A DNA stretch of 64,000 nt. It comes from Turbatrix aceti. Taxonomy: Eukaryota; Nematoda; Chromadorea; Rhabditida; Panagrolaimidae. The translations under genes were made by a program, and so were the position numbers. The notes beneath the pieces are model-generated. The model did not search any database, was not told the DNA's origin, and saw only the letters and a program-made list of their open reading frames with translations. Of the stretch, positions 1-12,800 are shown in pieces. Each line of letters starts with the position of its first letter. Position 1 is the first letter of the stretch. The stretch lies in NCBI GenBank assembly GCA_963969345.1, contig OZ017766.1:12462001-12526000 (forward strand). Direction: 5' to 3'.

Positions 1-412
1 GAATGGGCTTCAAGATGTAACCACTCTCGCTGAGCTCCTAGTAGAAATACGGAAGCTATAGGCAAAAAGTGACGGTAAAAACCCAAAAAAATGCAAAAAT
101 CGATAATTCCAAAAAAATCGGAAGCTTTTAAAACAATCTGAGTATCCCAATCGATTTTTCGTGCCAAGATACACCTGTAAACCAAAAATCAGATTTTTTG
201 AAACGTGTTGAAAATTTAACGTCGGAATCCTTCAGAAGCCGTAACTCCAGAATCCGGCTTCTGGAATTATTTTTATATTTATTTCTGTTCCTCCCCCCCG
301 CCACCTGTAACTTTGGTACAAAACATTTGGGGGTTGTAAAATCACGGGGTCGCGCTTTTCACCTTGTTCCTAAATCGGCTCACAGAGTGCGTCTTAAGCT
401 TAAAGAGAACTA
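1..412 (-). mobile_element. Partial, diverged copy of the TTAA-flanked foldback element (one arm)
   Basis: From about 60 to 412 the sequence follows, in order and with scattered differences, the right arm of the large palindrome at 27814-29794 (compare 29470-29798). Both carry 'TCGTGCCAAGATAC', 'CTCCAGAATCCGGC', a stretch around 'ACAAAACATTTG', and the terminal 'ATCGGCTC(A/G)CAGAG'. Both end at a TTAA (here 408-411). The other arm, if present, lies outside the window. An open reading frame at 198-413 is a by-product of this repeat. Seen: shared order of motifs and shared end. Inferred: same element family. Confidence 0.75.
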
Positions 413-1083
413 AGATGTCGGCTTTGGATTTGAATGTTTGAAATAAAATCCAAAATTTAGCCAACACAAAATGAAGATTTTAATTTGATCAAGAAATTTT
501 ACACTTTTCAATCAAATTTTTTTATACTGAAATGAAAATGAAATGACAAATTTACCAAAAATTTGAAAAATACCGCTTTTTTAGAAAATTTTTTTTTCAT
601 TTTTTTCTGTAATTTTTTGAGGTTTTCTTATTTTTCCAAAAGTTCGAACGCCCCAAAAATTTATTTCAATACTCCAAAACAGGGTGTAATGTAAAACGGA
701 CCGAAAATTTAGAACATGGTGTGAGCCAAGCCAGTCTGATTATTTCCTACTTTTAGAAAAATGTAAAAAAATATAAGACAAAGTTATGTATACCATGTAT
801 GAAATTACTCAAACATTTTTCTCAAACAACAATTAGTTTTTATGTGTAAATAATTTTACGGGCCTAAACTTGGTTCGATCCGTTTTAGAACCTATTTTCA
901 TCCAAATCCGATATCTTGTCATCTTGAGCCTCTAAATTTGAATCAGCGTTCTACTTATCACGTATGTAAAAAATCTACACGATTCAAACAACCTTGTTTA
1001 CACAAAAAAATACTGCTAATTCATTCCATCGACGCATTCCAAACTTTTTTTCGCACTTCATGTTTTTTTTTCTTTTTTCTTAC

Positions 1084-2715
1084 CTCGTATTTATACTGTC
1101 ATCGCCTCCTTCATCGCCGCCACTTTTTTCGTCGCCACCTGACGTTGCTTTGGATAGCATAGTAAGGGTTACGTCAGCAGCACTACCACCGGGTGTCGTC
1201 GTAGTTGTTGTAGCGTCATCCGGCAATCCTTCACCTTCACCACCTCGAAATCGGTGTTTGTTTGTTCTGACAAGTGTTGTTGATTGTGTATTGCCACTTG
1301 TGACCGTACCATCACCGACAGATGTTAGCTTTTTACGCGGAGAACCACCGTTTTTTCGTTCTGTTGTATTACCGGTAGTTGTTGTGTTTGCATGGGATAC
1401 TATCACTGCCTGAGGGGTATTGTGATGCGTAGATGTCATATTTGTTGCGGTGATTGGAGGCGCTGATTTAGAGGGAGATTTTTTTACGGGCTTTAGAAGC
1501 AAAACTAAATGAAATAAAGTTTTGATCAATTTTTGAAACTTTAGGAAAACTTTTTTTGCGGTTCATTACAAACGCCAAAAATCGTATGTGAAACGCGATT
1601 TAGGTCCCAATTCAACTCCAGTTTCCCCATATATGTTATTTAAAAAAACTGCAAAATTAAATTCATCACAATCCAAAAGAATAATTTTTTTGTTGTTGCA
1701 AATCAATGTAAAAAAATTATTTGGCACTAAATACAATGTAAAAAAAACAATTTTTCCAAAAATTGATTAAAAAGCAACTTCATAAAACACATTTTGGGAG
1801 TGGAAACGTCAATAAATATTCAAAAATGAAAACAATAGGCAAACCACACATTCTATATCTGTTTGAAAAAAACATTGCGTTGTTCGTGAACGTCCAAAAA
1901 CAGTAAACTTGGCAATCGACTGTTCTGTATTGCCAAAATCTTTAAAAAATATTGATTCTGTTCCAAAACTATACTCATCAGTCTTCCATAACCGTCAGCA
2001 ACAGATAAAAAAACTTCGGGCGGGAGCTTTAAACTCAAATCAATAGATTTTTTATTTTGTACACATTGCATACTTTCTTCCTGTTTTGATAAAAAAGTGT
2101 GGCGCCAAAAATTTTGTTTGCCTTGCAAAAAAAGCAATTACCTTGTCCTATCACTGACGTACATACATAAATACAAACAAAACCCAATCGTCAATCGTCA
2201 ATCGATAATTTGAACTAACCAACAAACGAATTTGTTTTCTTACATAAATATATTTACATAAAACCTTCACAACAACAAACCTGCACTTTTCAATCCACTA
2301 TTTGCCAGCAACGGTTTTCGCCTGCTATTTTCACATATAAAAGTCGCACACGAAGTTACGGAATCCATTCTTGCATCTGAAGGCACCGGTGGAACAGGAA
2401 CAGAAACCGGATCTTTAGTATCGGTATCTTTTGTGATAACACCGGTTCGTCGTCCAGTCCGAGTGTACGAAACCTTGGACGTCGTTGGTCGGGCAGTTTT
2501 GTATCGTCTCGGCACGCTGCCTGGAGGCGCGACGACATCATCCGATGAATGATTTGCATTTGCATTCGTCAGGGAGTATCTCTTGATCAAAAGTTGTTCT
2601 CCAAAGAGTTCCGTCAGATTCGGCACCAGGGTATCTGTGGAGTCGACTTCTGCTTCAACGTAGTCTTCTTCGTTGTCTTCGTCGGTTTCTCGGGGCCGTT
2701 TTATGTTATCTAGAT
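1084..2715 (-). CDS. Unrecognised disordered protein, internal exons of a minus-strand gene
   Basis: Two exons are supported. The first, 2715 to 2281, follows a TTTTTATAG acceptor and ends at CAG|GTTTGT. The second, 1504 to 1084, follows TTTCATTTAG and ends at GAG|GTAAGAA. The first leaves one base and the second begins with two, so they join in frame into about 285 codons without a stop. The product opens with an acidic stretch (RETDEDNEEDYVEAEVDS), then is rich in Thr, Ser, Pro and basic patches (SPRKKL, VKKSPSKS), with Gly/Asp-rich sequence at the end. It looks intrinsically disordered. No domain is recognised. Both gene ends are uncertain. A possible first exon is the 13-base ATGACAGCAAACA at 5039-5027 before GTAAGT, which fits the phase. 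Downstream, the acceptor at 932 gives only a four-residue tail in the required frame. Confidence 0.5.
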
Positions 2716-3154
2716 CTATAAAAATTTATGAAATTTTATAAAAACAAACTAAAACTAATTTTTTTATAAAAAAACTTTTTTGGCTGAAAAATCATTAAAA
2801 AAATTTCGAAAACAACTCATCCGTCCAGTTTATTTCATAATCAATCATTCATCCAGTCATTAGGCCACCCCTCCCGAACAGACAATCTGTTGTACAACAT
2901 GTTCATCATCAAAATGAAAAATGATATTAACTATCAAATGAAATCCGGCATTATCCCTCTCAAAAAAGGGATAATAACAGACCACAAAAAACATCTGTGC
3001 GATGAGAACAAGTGCAAACAGAAGCCCGCGGGGAATGTGGCAAAATAAATACAATCAGCGTATCGATTTTATTTTGTCGTATGTACGTAAACCGCAGACG
3101 CCGATGATGGTAATAGAAAAAAATCGTAACATCACAAAATATTCACAAAAACGA

Positions 3155-3231
3155 AGAATCCTTGATCCTGAGGCTATAGGCTGTGATCACTTTATAGATT
3201 TTGTCACAGCTATAGTCTCAGGGATAAGGAA
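3155..3231. repeat. Imperfect inverted repeat (hairpin), small MITE-like
   Basis: About 25 bases around 3158-3187 (TGATCCTGAGGCTATAGG, then CTGTGATCAC) are mirrored by the reverse complement of 3207-3231 (GTCACAGCTATAGTCTCAGG, then GATAAGG), with a few mismatches and a ~17-base loop. It looks like a remnant of a short palindromic element. No target duplication could be recognised. Confidence 0.45.
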
Positions 3232-4032
3232 AAATCGAATGTATGTATGAATTATGTTTTGCCGGATAATAGTATTAATATTCAATAATATTCAAATATA
3301 ACAAATTCGGGAATCGGAATCGTGAACATCTCTGACAGACAACTTTTTTTTATCTAATCTTCTTTTCTCAATCAAAAAACCTCCAAAAAAATACATTTTT
3401 CCCCCAAACTCCAAAAAAAGAAGAGACGATGATAGACGCCAGAAAAAAACCGAGTAAAAAAAATCAAGATAATCAGGCGGCAAGAAAGCGTTCATCACGC
3501 ACACTGCATGCATTGGAAAAAACAAAAAAATAGTGTACCATCCTAATATGTCTATTATCATACTACGTTCAACAAACTAACCGACCGAATAAAAATTGTC
3601 TGACTGGTTTTGGTGTTCGTTCGAACATATTTTTTTACGTTTTACTTTTTTTCATCATCCTACTATTCTCTCCGAGCAGCACCAACCACGTCGAACAAAC
3701 GGCCAGGCAAGTAAGTGCACTACTGCTGGCTCAAAAAACACACACACATAGTATTTTTTTGTGTTTGTTGTTTTTTTTAACAAAAAACGCTTGAAAAATT
3801 TGTTCGTCCGTGTTATGTGAGGTTGGTTCGAGAAAAAAATGCCTCTCACGAGGTTTTGCCTCATGTCAGTCAGTAGTGTATGTGGACCTTTGATCTGTGT
3901 TAGCACAAAAAACAGAACAGGGGGAAACTCGGTGGAACACAGCAAAAGAAGCGGAACACATGAAAAGAGGAGGAGAACGAGAAGAAACGAACGCGAGGGA
4001 ACAGAACAACAGAACAGAACGCTGCGAGAAAT

Positions 4033-4074
4033 GGAAGGAGGGAGGAGGGCAGTTTTGTCCTCCTCCCTCCTTCC
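4033..4074. repeat. Perfect 16 bp purine/pyrimidine hairpin
   Basis: The left arm 4033-4048 is GGAAGGAGGGAGGAGG. The right arm 4059-4074 is its exact reverse complement, CCTCCTCCCTCCTTCC, with a 10-base loop. It lies in a ~140 bp purine-rich tract (3955-4060). The all-purine/all-pyrimidine arms could form a cruciform or a triplex. Function unknown. Confidence 0.8.
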
Positions 4075-5540
4075 TTGCATCATCGTTTGTCCTCGCTCGT
4101 TCCCGGAATTTTTTGCAGAAGGCAGAAAAAAAAATTAGAAGCACAAAAGGAAGAATACGATGACAGACTGCAGAGGAGTCAAGGAAACTGAAAAAAAAGA
4201 CGTGCCCTGATGGTTTGGTCGGTTTGTATTTACTACTACACGCTCATTCGCTCTCCACCAGTACGATAGATACTATTAGTAGTCGTCTGGTAGTTGTTCA
4301 TGTTCACATGGAACAATTACGAGTTGTTCTTGGGGGAGGGAGTTGATGTACAAAATTGTTACTAGACTACATTTATTCGTTCTGTTTTTTATTTAGGAGA
4401 AAAAATGTTCGTTTAAGGATACAAAAAGCATTATTAAAATTTTAAATTTGTGTCTTACAAAAGTTTAGTCTTGAAAATCTATCGATAACCAAAGTTCAAA
4501 ATTCAAAGATACTTATGGCGGGGTTAAAAATTTTAACCAGATCAAAACCATTTTTTTTTGTTTTATGCCAAAACTTTTTTTCAATTTAGTTACAGTACAT
4601 TTTCAGGGAAAAACAATTGTTGAACTAATTGGCAAAAACCAACATCAGATGGGTAATCTCTGACCGAGATAAATCAGCAGTAGACCTAATTTATTACGAT
4701 TGCCGGTCGACCTACATTCAGCTGTTTTTTATTTGACTAATTAGATGCAATTTTTTACTTTTTTATACAAAAAATAAATGTCAAAACAGCACCCAGCGCA
4801 TCAAAAATCAAATAAAGTTCTAAGTTTCGACATTCAGAAAAAAAATCTGAAAGGCGCAGCGCAATCCTACGTTTGGGCAGTTTTTTTTATCCGCACCAAC
4901 AAAAATCCTAAATTCAAACAGCAGCTAGCAGTCAAAAGCAAAAAAAGGCATCGATAATGTGAAAAAGAGCACAACTACTAAATGGGATCCGTATACAGTC
5001 TAGAAAGAAAGCAGACAGGCACTTACTGTTTGCTGTCATTTGTCTTCTTGGACCCTGACTACGAGGCGTGATAGTTCATTCCCTAATTTAGACAAGTGTG
5101 AAATGGGTGTGAAATTTATGATTTGTGTAAGAAAAGGGATTTTTAAGCCCCCGACAAAAAAAATGTATTGATTTTTTCGCCAATTTGATCCATTTTGAAT
5201 CGTAAAGATAAAATCGTTTTCTTAAAAGTTGCAGATATTTTTTGCACAAAAAAAATGACTAAAGTAAGATGGAGTCATAAAACTTGGAAATATCAATAAT
5301 TTACGACTTTTTTTAGTCTGCAAAAAAAGCTGCTCGTTCAAACTAAAGAAAGCCCAGCCATTTTTTGTCCCTCGACCAATGGAAAAAAACGCAACTGCAT
5401 TCGTTTTTCAATAAAAAAGCGGTTGAAAAAAAACCCTAGCTAACACCCCCGAGTGATAGGCTCAAACACGTACTGACTGGCACTACTACTATGTGTAGAT
5501 ACACTACTCCTACTGTATACCACCACCACCCATTCACACT

Positions 5541-5571
5541 CGTCGTCGTTGTCGTCGTCGTCGTCGTCGTC
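5541..5571. repeat. CGT trinucleotide microsatellite
   Basis: About ten CGT units with one TTG interruption (CGTCGTCGTTGTCGTCG and onward). No coding frame around it is supported. Confidence 0.85.
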
Positions 5572-7412
5572 TGGCGTATCCATCCATATGTACTAACGTG
5601 TATATAACGTATATCATCTCATCGCGTTTTCATTCGAAAACGACCGTTGCACGTTGTCTACAGCCAACCAGTTAGTGGGTGTCTGTGTGTGTATGTGCCC
5701 CTGTGTGCTAGTACGTACTAATGCGGGACTCCCCCCCTCCCCCCTCTCCTCGTCTTCGCAACATCTCCTATATGTTCTTTCGCCCCCTGTACTACTACTA
5801 CCCCGGCGTGCCCTTTTGCTCGTACTCTGGCGGTGTCGGGTGGGCGGAGCCTACGAGTTACGGCGGGGCAGCACTGGACAAGAAAAGGTGACAGTGACAC
5901 CAATGGCTACTGGAAGGCACCGAGACGGCTACGACAACCGGCAACCGACAACCGGCGACGAAGGAGACAACGACAACGACGAAACCGAAGACATTCCGAA
6001 AATAACGAAAAAGGCATAAAAAAATAAAATTGTGTCGCAGTAACGACAAGCAATACAAAAAAAGATCTTCTTTGAGTCCGTCTACTTTTTTTCCTACACA
6101 AGAAAATCTGATATTAAATTCAAACTCACTCAGATGACAAATGCTAAATCCCAAGATCCGCCATCAGCCCATTACGATACTTACGACGGAGAACTAACAA
6201 GTGAATAGGATTGGATTTTTTTTTAATGAAATGTACAGGGAGGATAAGTAGGAATGAATGCAAAAATAGGAGGAGAAAAAAAAGATTTTGACGAATTGAT
6301 GGAAGATAAAAAAAAGTATTCCAGAAACAAAGAAAAGAATGTGTAGCACTTTTTTATGGGGTTTTCAGGTTGCGAATCTAGGATATAACATTTTTTTGGA
6401 TAGTTATCGTAAGCCATCGATTTTCAAGTTATTTAGACAAAAAAAGTGGCACAGAAAAATTTTTATGAATTATGATTTTTTATCCAGATTGTAATTTTAT
6501 CGTATACCAATCATTAAAAAATTCAAAAAGAAAAACAGATTATTTTACGAAAAGTTGTGTTTCAACACGAAAATTTATTATTTCTATTTACAAAATTTTG
6601 TGTTTCCATTTTTCATTTAAAAATTTTTTTCGCTTTGAGATATGAATCTACGAATTTACGAAAAACTGTATTCCGGAACGAATATTTATACATATTTTTT
6701 TTCAGATTTAAAAAAACCCCAAAAGAAAATCAACGACTTGATCCGAGCATGACAGGAGATGACCTGACCAACGGTCAAGAAATAATGAAAGAGCAGTGCA
6801 CCCCCCTACCAATGAACCCAACCTATGTACACCTCCCAGAGCAAACTAAAAAAAAGTATGCCTTTAGAGAAAGATAAAAAAAACGTGAAAATTCTCAATC
6901 CCTTTTTTGTATGTTCACTGACACAAAAACCAAACCAAATAGAAGTAGTAGCCATCGCATCTCATCGTCATCATCAGAAAATATTGGATGGCTGGATGGG
7001 TGGTGTACTTTTTGGTCGTGTCCCCCTCCCCTTGGTTAGTCTGTCTAGTGCAGCTTTTTTTCGGTCAGTTCAGACGCATTCATCGACACTCTTAGCCTTA
7101 GGGGGTGGGGGTATAGGCTGGCACAGTGGTTGGCTAGGACACCATTTGGCGACTGGCCACTGGTCAGCACGCCCCACCCCAGCAGTGGTACCAAGGGGTT
7201 TTTCTCCCCTCACTCGCTCTTTTTTTTTTGCTGCTGGCTGCTGCACATCCATCGAAGCAGCCAGGGGGGAAGGGGGGGGGGGGCTCTGTTCACAGCCAGA
7301 CACTAAATACTTTTCTCGTCGGTCGACCACTGCCCCCCTGCCCTGCTTGTCCAACGTCGTGGTGGTCAGTCGTCGAGTCGAGGCAGCCTCTTTTTTTTTC
7401 GCAGCTGACACG

Positions 7413-7450
7413 CGTGTACGTTGGTTGGTTGGTTGGTTTTTTTTTTTTGG
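7413..7450. repeat. GGTT tetranucleotide repeat plus T run
   Basis: GGTT repeated four to five times (7421-7438), merging into a T tract that ends near 7448. Part of a simple-sequence-rich spacer. Confidence 0.8.
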
Positions 7451-8606
7451 CGGGGTGAAGGGAGAGAGCTCGGACGCACATCCACATCCAGCACTAGCCT
7501 CGTACCAGGCCGTTCGTGCCAGGCGTCGCATCGTGGCAGGAGGCACCAACCGTCCCCCTCCCCCCATTTTTTTCCAGCATTGACGCAACAAGAGGGGAGA
7601 CAGGGAGAGACAACCGACACGACGACCCACTGCCCCAATTGTGACAAATCTACCGCCAGCAAAAAATTGAAACGATGGACGACGATTGTGCGATTTGACA
7701 AAAAAAAAAGAGAAGTGCACATAAATTTTTTTTTGTTCATTTGTTCGTTCACAACTGATGGACGATGAACGTAGGGTGCTAATAGCCAGTCGGCTGACCG
7801 ATTGCTCACTCAGGGGGTGTCGACGTGAGTGGGGGCTCGACTCGACTCAGAACGAGTTAGTAACAAACGACTGACTACTGATGGCCGCTGGCTGACCAGC
7901 ACAGGCGTCTGGTGTCAGCGCCTGACCACGCCACCACCGACGAACGAACGACCAAGGGTCGTCGAAGGGTCTGAGTCTGGTCTCCCTCCTCTTCGAGACA
8001 AAGTATGTAACAGGGGACGAAAGGGGGACGTGAGTATATCACACGAGGTGGCACGCATTTTTTTTTCATCGCAAGGCGGCACAGAAGCTGGGTGACTGGG
8101 TGGCTGACCCTGCAACAGGCACTACCATCCATCCTGCTCGACGGGAGACGAAGACGAAGAGGAAGAAGATGAAGCATAATGAGGACATATCGAAGACGAG
8201 CAGGACAAAAAATTAGGGTACAAGGTTCTGGGATGAGTAAAGGGGGTCAATTTGAAACAAATTCAGGAATCAAAAAGTTTCAAGTTGTTTTCAGGCATCG
8301 AAACCAGGTTCGGAAAAATATAATATTGCTCAAGAATCGAAAAATTGTTGATTTTGGTCTCGAAGCGAAAATATGGTTTTTACAAAAAAATTTCCCGTCA
8401 GGACATTAATTTTTGGAAATTTTCAGATTATATTTTCGAAAAAAGTGAAAAGGTGCGCACGCAGAGATTAGAGAGAAAAATAAGTTTTCGTGTCGGGATG
8501 CAGGTTTTTTATCACAAAATGTAATTTTTTTTAATGTATGCATTTTTTTTAAATTTTAGCAAATTCCCCTTTACCCCAAAAAAACCACAACGCCATTTTA
8601 AAATTT

Positions 8607-8806
8607 NNNNNNNNNNNNNNNNNNNNNNNNNNNNNNNNNNNNNNNNNNNNNNNNNNNNNNNNNNNNNNNNNNNNNNNNNNNNNNNNNNNNNNNNNNNNNN
8701 NNNNNNNNNNNNNNNNNNNNNNNNNNNNNNNNNNNNNNNNNNNNNNNNNNNNNNNNNNNNNNNNNNNNNNNNNNNNNNNNNNNNNNNNNNNNNNNNNNNN
8801 NNNNNN
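8607..8806. other. Assembly gap (200 N)
   Basis: Exactly 200 N. All three gaps in the window have this length, so it is a placeholder and the real distance is unknown. Confidence 0.99.
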
Positions 8807-9239
8807 AGGTAGACAAAAAAAGAAGGCATCGTGACACGACGACACAGTGACCGACAAATGAAACGAAACAGACACTAAAAAAAGTCAACGTCTCAGTCAG
8901 CGTCGTCCATCCAGACAAGTAGGAAGACAAGACAAAGATTCATTTGATTCTTCAACCTTGAATAAAGACCCATTCAGCAGCGAAGGCAACGACGAAGGCG
9001 AAGAAGAAGAAGAGAACGAAGAGCGAACAAAAAATTGTAACGGTATATTGCAGAATAAAAAAAACAGCGAACAACGGCAGACCAAGCGATGACCACATTC
9101 CACAATTTCAATCGCTCCATATGTACAACAAGATGGACGCAGCTTTTTTTGCTTGCTTTATGTAAAAAAAGAAGTACTGGCAGCAGTCACAGTGCTGATG
9201 GTCAGTCAGACAAGAGAGGGGTGGGGTGGCTCTCTTTTT

Positions 9240-9278
9240 GGTCGTCGTCGTCATCATCGTCGTTGTCGTCGTGTCGTC
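9240..9278. repeat. GTC/CGT trinucleotide microsatellite
   Basis: Interrupted GTC/ATC/TTG triplets (GTCGTCGTCGTCATCATCG and onward). No supported coding frame. Confidence 0.8.
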
Positions 9279-9867
9279 ACAGGGGGGAGAAAAAAGTAGG
9301 CAAATCGGTCGTTTCATTTTGTGGATGCACAAAAAACCAAATGGAATGCAAAGAACGAAGAACAGCATTATGTAGGTAAGGGGGCGACTGGTCAGCCTGA
9401 GGGGGGTGCACGAACAACGAGCACCGATCGACCGACCGATAAAGAGAAAAAACACAAAAAAGGTAAAAAATAGCTTTGTGACGACAAAAAAAATCAGCTT
9501 TAGAAGACATCGTAGAAGACGAAGAACATGAAAAAGTGGTACAAGAACAGCATTCCTTCTTTTTGCGCTCATTTTTTTAACAGTCCTAAATTTTTTATCC
9601 TTTTTAAAAAAATATTCCAAAGTTCAAAACGCACTACGTTTTTCAGAACCAATTTGGAGTAAAGAATGATTTTTTAGATTTTTTTACGATCAACCGATGA
9701 AAAAAATTTGTTACGTTTTTTTTGGTGCAAAAAAAAGTGTATCGCTTTTGGTGTCATTAGATTTATAATTAATTAGGAGAAGGAAACGATCATTTTTTAC
9801 ACCAATCATACCACTTTAAAATATTTTTTTGCAATTGCAAAGCGGGCCTTATTAATTTTTTTAACCA

Positions 9868-12800
9868 TTAGCCTGGATGAATGATGAATGAAACAAATGG
9901 ATCAACTTCAATCCCATCCTCGCAACAAAAAATTGCCCCCCTTCCAAAACCAAACGAACCTCCTTGAAGAATGCGGACAATGACCGAGAGCTGGGCTTCG
10001 ATATCTCCCGAAATGACTGGTGGGTGGCGGAGAAGTCGTTCCGTAATGATGGATTCCAAGCCAGCTTCGCGACCGGTCGATCGCATTTTTGCATACGCAA
10101 ACATGCCGAATAGAGCGTTGGCTATGGAGGGCAGCAGCTAGAATGTCAAATTTTGCGGTCAGATCAAAAAAAACGTTGTTTGAACAAAAATTTGAATTTT
10201 AAAAAACTTTAGAAATTTTTTTAGTTGATAAATTTTTTCTGTCAAATTGAAAAAAAAATGAAAAAAAATGTTGTAGAACTTTTTTGTTTTTATTTTTTTT
10301 TCAAAAAATAAATAAATTGAAAAAAAATTGGGAAATTAAAAATAAAAATTTTTACATATTTATTTTTTAACTTTTTTTTATTTTTTTTAACGTTAAAAAA
10401 AATTTCAAAAAAAATTCGATAAGAAAATTGTGCAAACGCAAAAAAAAATTACCTGACTATTCTGATGTCTCAAAATCTTCACTGCCAACGCGATCAATCT
10501 TTCTTTGTACCGGAAAACAGTTGATTGAGCCGATGAATGCAAGCACAAGTTTGCCAGCAAAGCGACACCGTATTCCATGCCGAAAGCTGGAGGATCGGTT
10601 TCGATGAACGTCATGACCCATTCAAGCATGCCGGAAAGCACTAGCTCCTTCTGCACACCGCCCCTAACGCTCAGCCTTTGTAGAGCCGCAAGCGTGTGAT
10701 CCGCGGCTGCAGCCGTCAATTTTTTAGTCCTCAGGGCAAGGGCCAGTTGATAGAGAGTTTCACGGCCCTGACCGACGCCGAGGAGGTAATCCCGACCCGT
10801 TTTGAAGCTGGCAATTGCGTTCAGTAGACGAGCGAGTTCTTCTTTGGCTTCAGAAGTTTGATCTGATGTGTTGACTATTATGGCGACCACTGACTGAAAA
10901 TTTGGGATTTTGAATAAAAAAAGTTCAAAAAAAAGTACAATAAATAGCAAATTACAAAAAAAATCCATTCTAAAAAATTCGTATTAAAACATAAAAAAAA
11001 AATTTGTCCTAACACGAAAACTTATTGCCCCAAAATTAGATCTTGACACGAAAATTTTCGTTGTGAAACTCTGCGTGCGCTCCAGGGTTCAACAAACATT
11101 CGTTTTTTGTTCGCGAACGAACGCGAACAATTTTTCTGAATTGTTCTTAATTTTTGTTCGTTTCACCTGTTTGGAAAACTTAACTTTGTTGCGAACAAAC
11201 GCGAACAAATTAATTTATGATTAATTTGTTCCTGAAGGAACACAAACAAGAAAAATTGATTCTGTTTGCGAACGAACAGGAACGAACGCAAACCCTGGTG
11301 AGCACTTTTCAGCATCAATTCTTCGCTTCGGGACCAAAACCTACCATTTTCCGATTTTTGAGCAACAGTATATCCTTCTGAGCGTAAGCCTCAATGACCG
11401 GTTTTGCATCCGCCAGATTACGATGTCTGAGAGTCAGTTGAAACCGTAATGCCTGAAGTAGCAGGGCACTCATCCGAGAGACAGGATTCTTTATCAGTTG
11501 ATTCGAAATCTTGGCAACATTTAGCTGGGCGACAAGTTGTTTTGCTGTTTGTGGTCTGAAAAAAAAACAAAAAAAATGTTTTAAAGTTCAAAATTGAAAA
11601 ACTCACAATTTGAGCGGCGGAGACACATTCCTAGCCTTCGGATCAGTTGGAATTAAATTTCCCGTAGATTCTGTCTTTCTCATCGTTTCGCTGTTGTGCC
11701 TAATTTTACGCATTTCATTTGACGTCCGTTGGGATGCGAGGTGAGCGTTGAGGCTCTGATTGCGTCTGGCAAAGCTGACCTGGACGTGGTTGGCAAGGCG
11801 TCGACTGGTCTTCATGTGTTTTTCCGCGGATGTGTTTGCCTCGACGAGTTGGCTAACAAGGTTTGACAGCGTGTCGCTGGGTATAGCCTGGCCTTGGGAG
11901 CATTGGTTGAGGCAGGTAACCAACTCAGCGGCAATATCTACGACTCGAAAATAATCGTCGTGAAAGGCGAGGTCATTGGATTTCGATTCAGAAACTTGCT
12001 GGGTTGAAGTCGACGGATTGTGTTTGGCCGCGTCGTATGCGTTCTGAAACATAATTTTTAATTTTTGGCGTTTGAAAAATTAATCCATTTGCTAAAAAAA
12101 GCAACGTAAAAAACGGTACGTTGTGACAAATGTATAAAATTCGGGCTGACAAAAAAATTTGCCCGCAACGTCCAAATTCACCCAGTTTTTTTTTAATTTA
12201 AAAAAATTTAAAACATTGTTTTTTGAAATTTAACAAAAATACCGTGTTCGTATTCGCCTGAGTTCGTTTACGAACAGGGTAAAAATATTTTTGTTTGTTC
12301 GATTTTTAGAACAAAAAAATTTAAAATATTATTTGTTTGTTTGTGAAAAATAAGCACTTTCATTTATTTAGTTCCGCGTAACTCAAAAAAAACTATATTT
12401 TCTAATACACCTGGCGCGCAACTCATAAAAAGCAGCATTGGTCTCTGAGTGAAAACATCTTTTTTTGACCATTTTGCCATAACAACCGCATAGCTAACCA
12501 TGCATGCATGAAGGAAGAAGGTCGTTTAGAGAGCTACCTTTAGCATTGCTCATGTCAGTCAGTGCCAAAAGACAAAAAATCCGTCAGCTTAACATCGTGT
12601 TTCTTTAAGCAAAACAAAAAAACACGTTGTTTAAGCTGACGGATTTTTTGTCTTTTGGCACTGACTGACATGAGCAATGCGTAAGAGGTAGCTCTCTAAA
12701 CGACCTTCTTCCTTCATGGCATGCATGGTTAGCTATGCGGTTGTTATGGCAAAATGGTCAAAAAAAGATGTTTTCACGTCAGAGACCAATGGCTGCTTTT

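Larger units (their letters stand above)
2716..9867. other. Long low-complexity spacer, no supported gene
   Basis: More than 7 kb of AT-rich DNA with many A/T runs and scattered CGT, GGTT and purine-rich tracts. Long open frames overlap on both strands at 6825-7809, but they encode low-complexity Pro/Lys/Ser-rich sequence and come from GC-biased simple sequence. Two stretches could be exons but lack partners. One is 6706-6877 (+), after a TTTTTTTCAG acceptor. The other is 8930-9092 (+), which encodes an acidic run EGNDEGEEEEENEER ending at TGA. A minus-strand frame at 2860-3054 has a hydrophobic N-terminus but no clear splice or start signals. The spacer may be intron or upstream sequence of the gene at 1084-2715. 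Confidence 0.5.

Noticed and set aside
885..931. Attractive terminal exon (EAQDDKISDLDENRF then stop) for the first gene
   Set aside because: It needs a phase-1 donor, but the strong donor at 1084 leaves two bases. Only a weak alternative donor (GTATAA) would make it fit.
1853..2137. 94-codon minus-strand frame between the two exons of the first gene
   Set aside because: It looks protein-like, but has no good donor at its end, and the flanking exons already join in phase without it.
2860..3054. 64-codon minus-strand frame with a signal-peptide-like start
   Set aside because: No acceptor or leader site before it and no partner exons. The hydrophobicity follows from T-rich sequence.
6825..7809. 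Long open frames on both strands (up to 252 and 216 codons)
   Set aside because: They overlap in opposite strands, are built of simple sequence (GGTT, poly-T, CCCCC runs) and translate to low-complexity Pro/Lys/Ser text. No splice or domain support.
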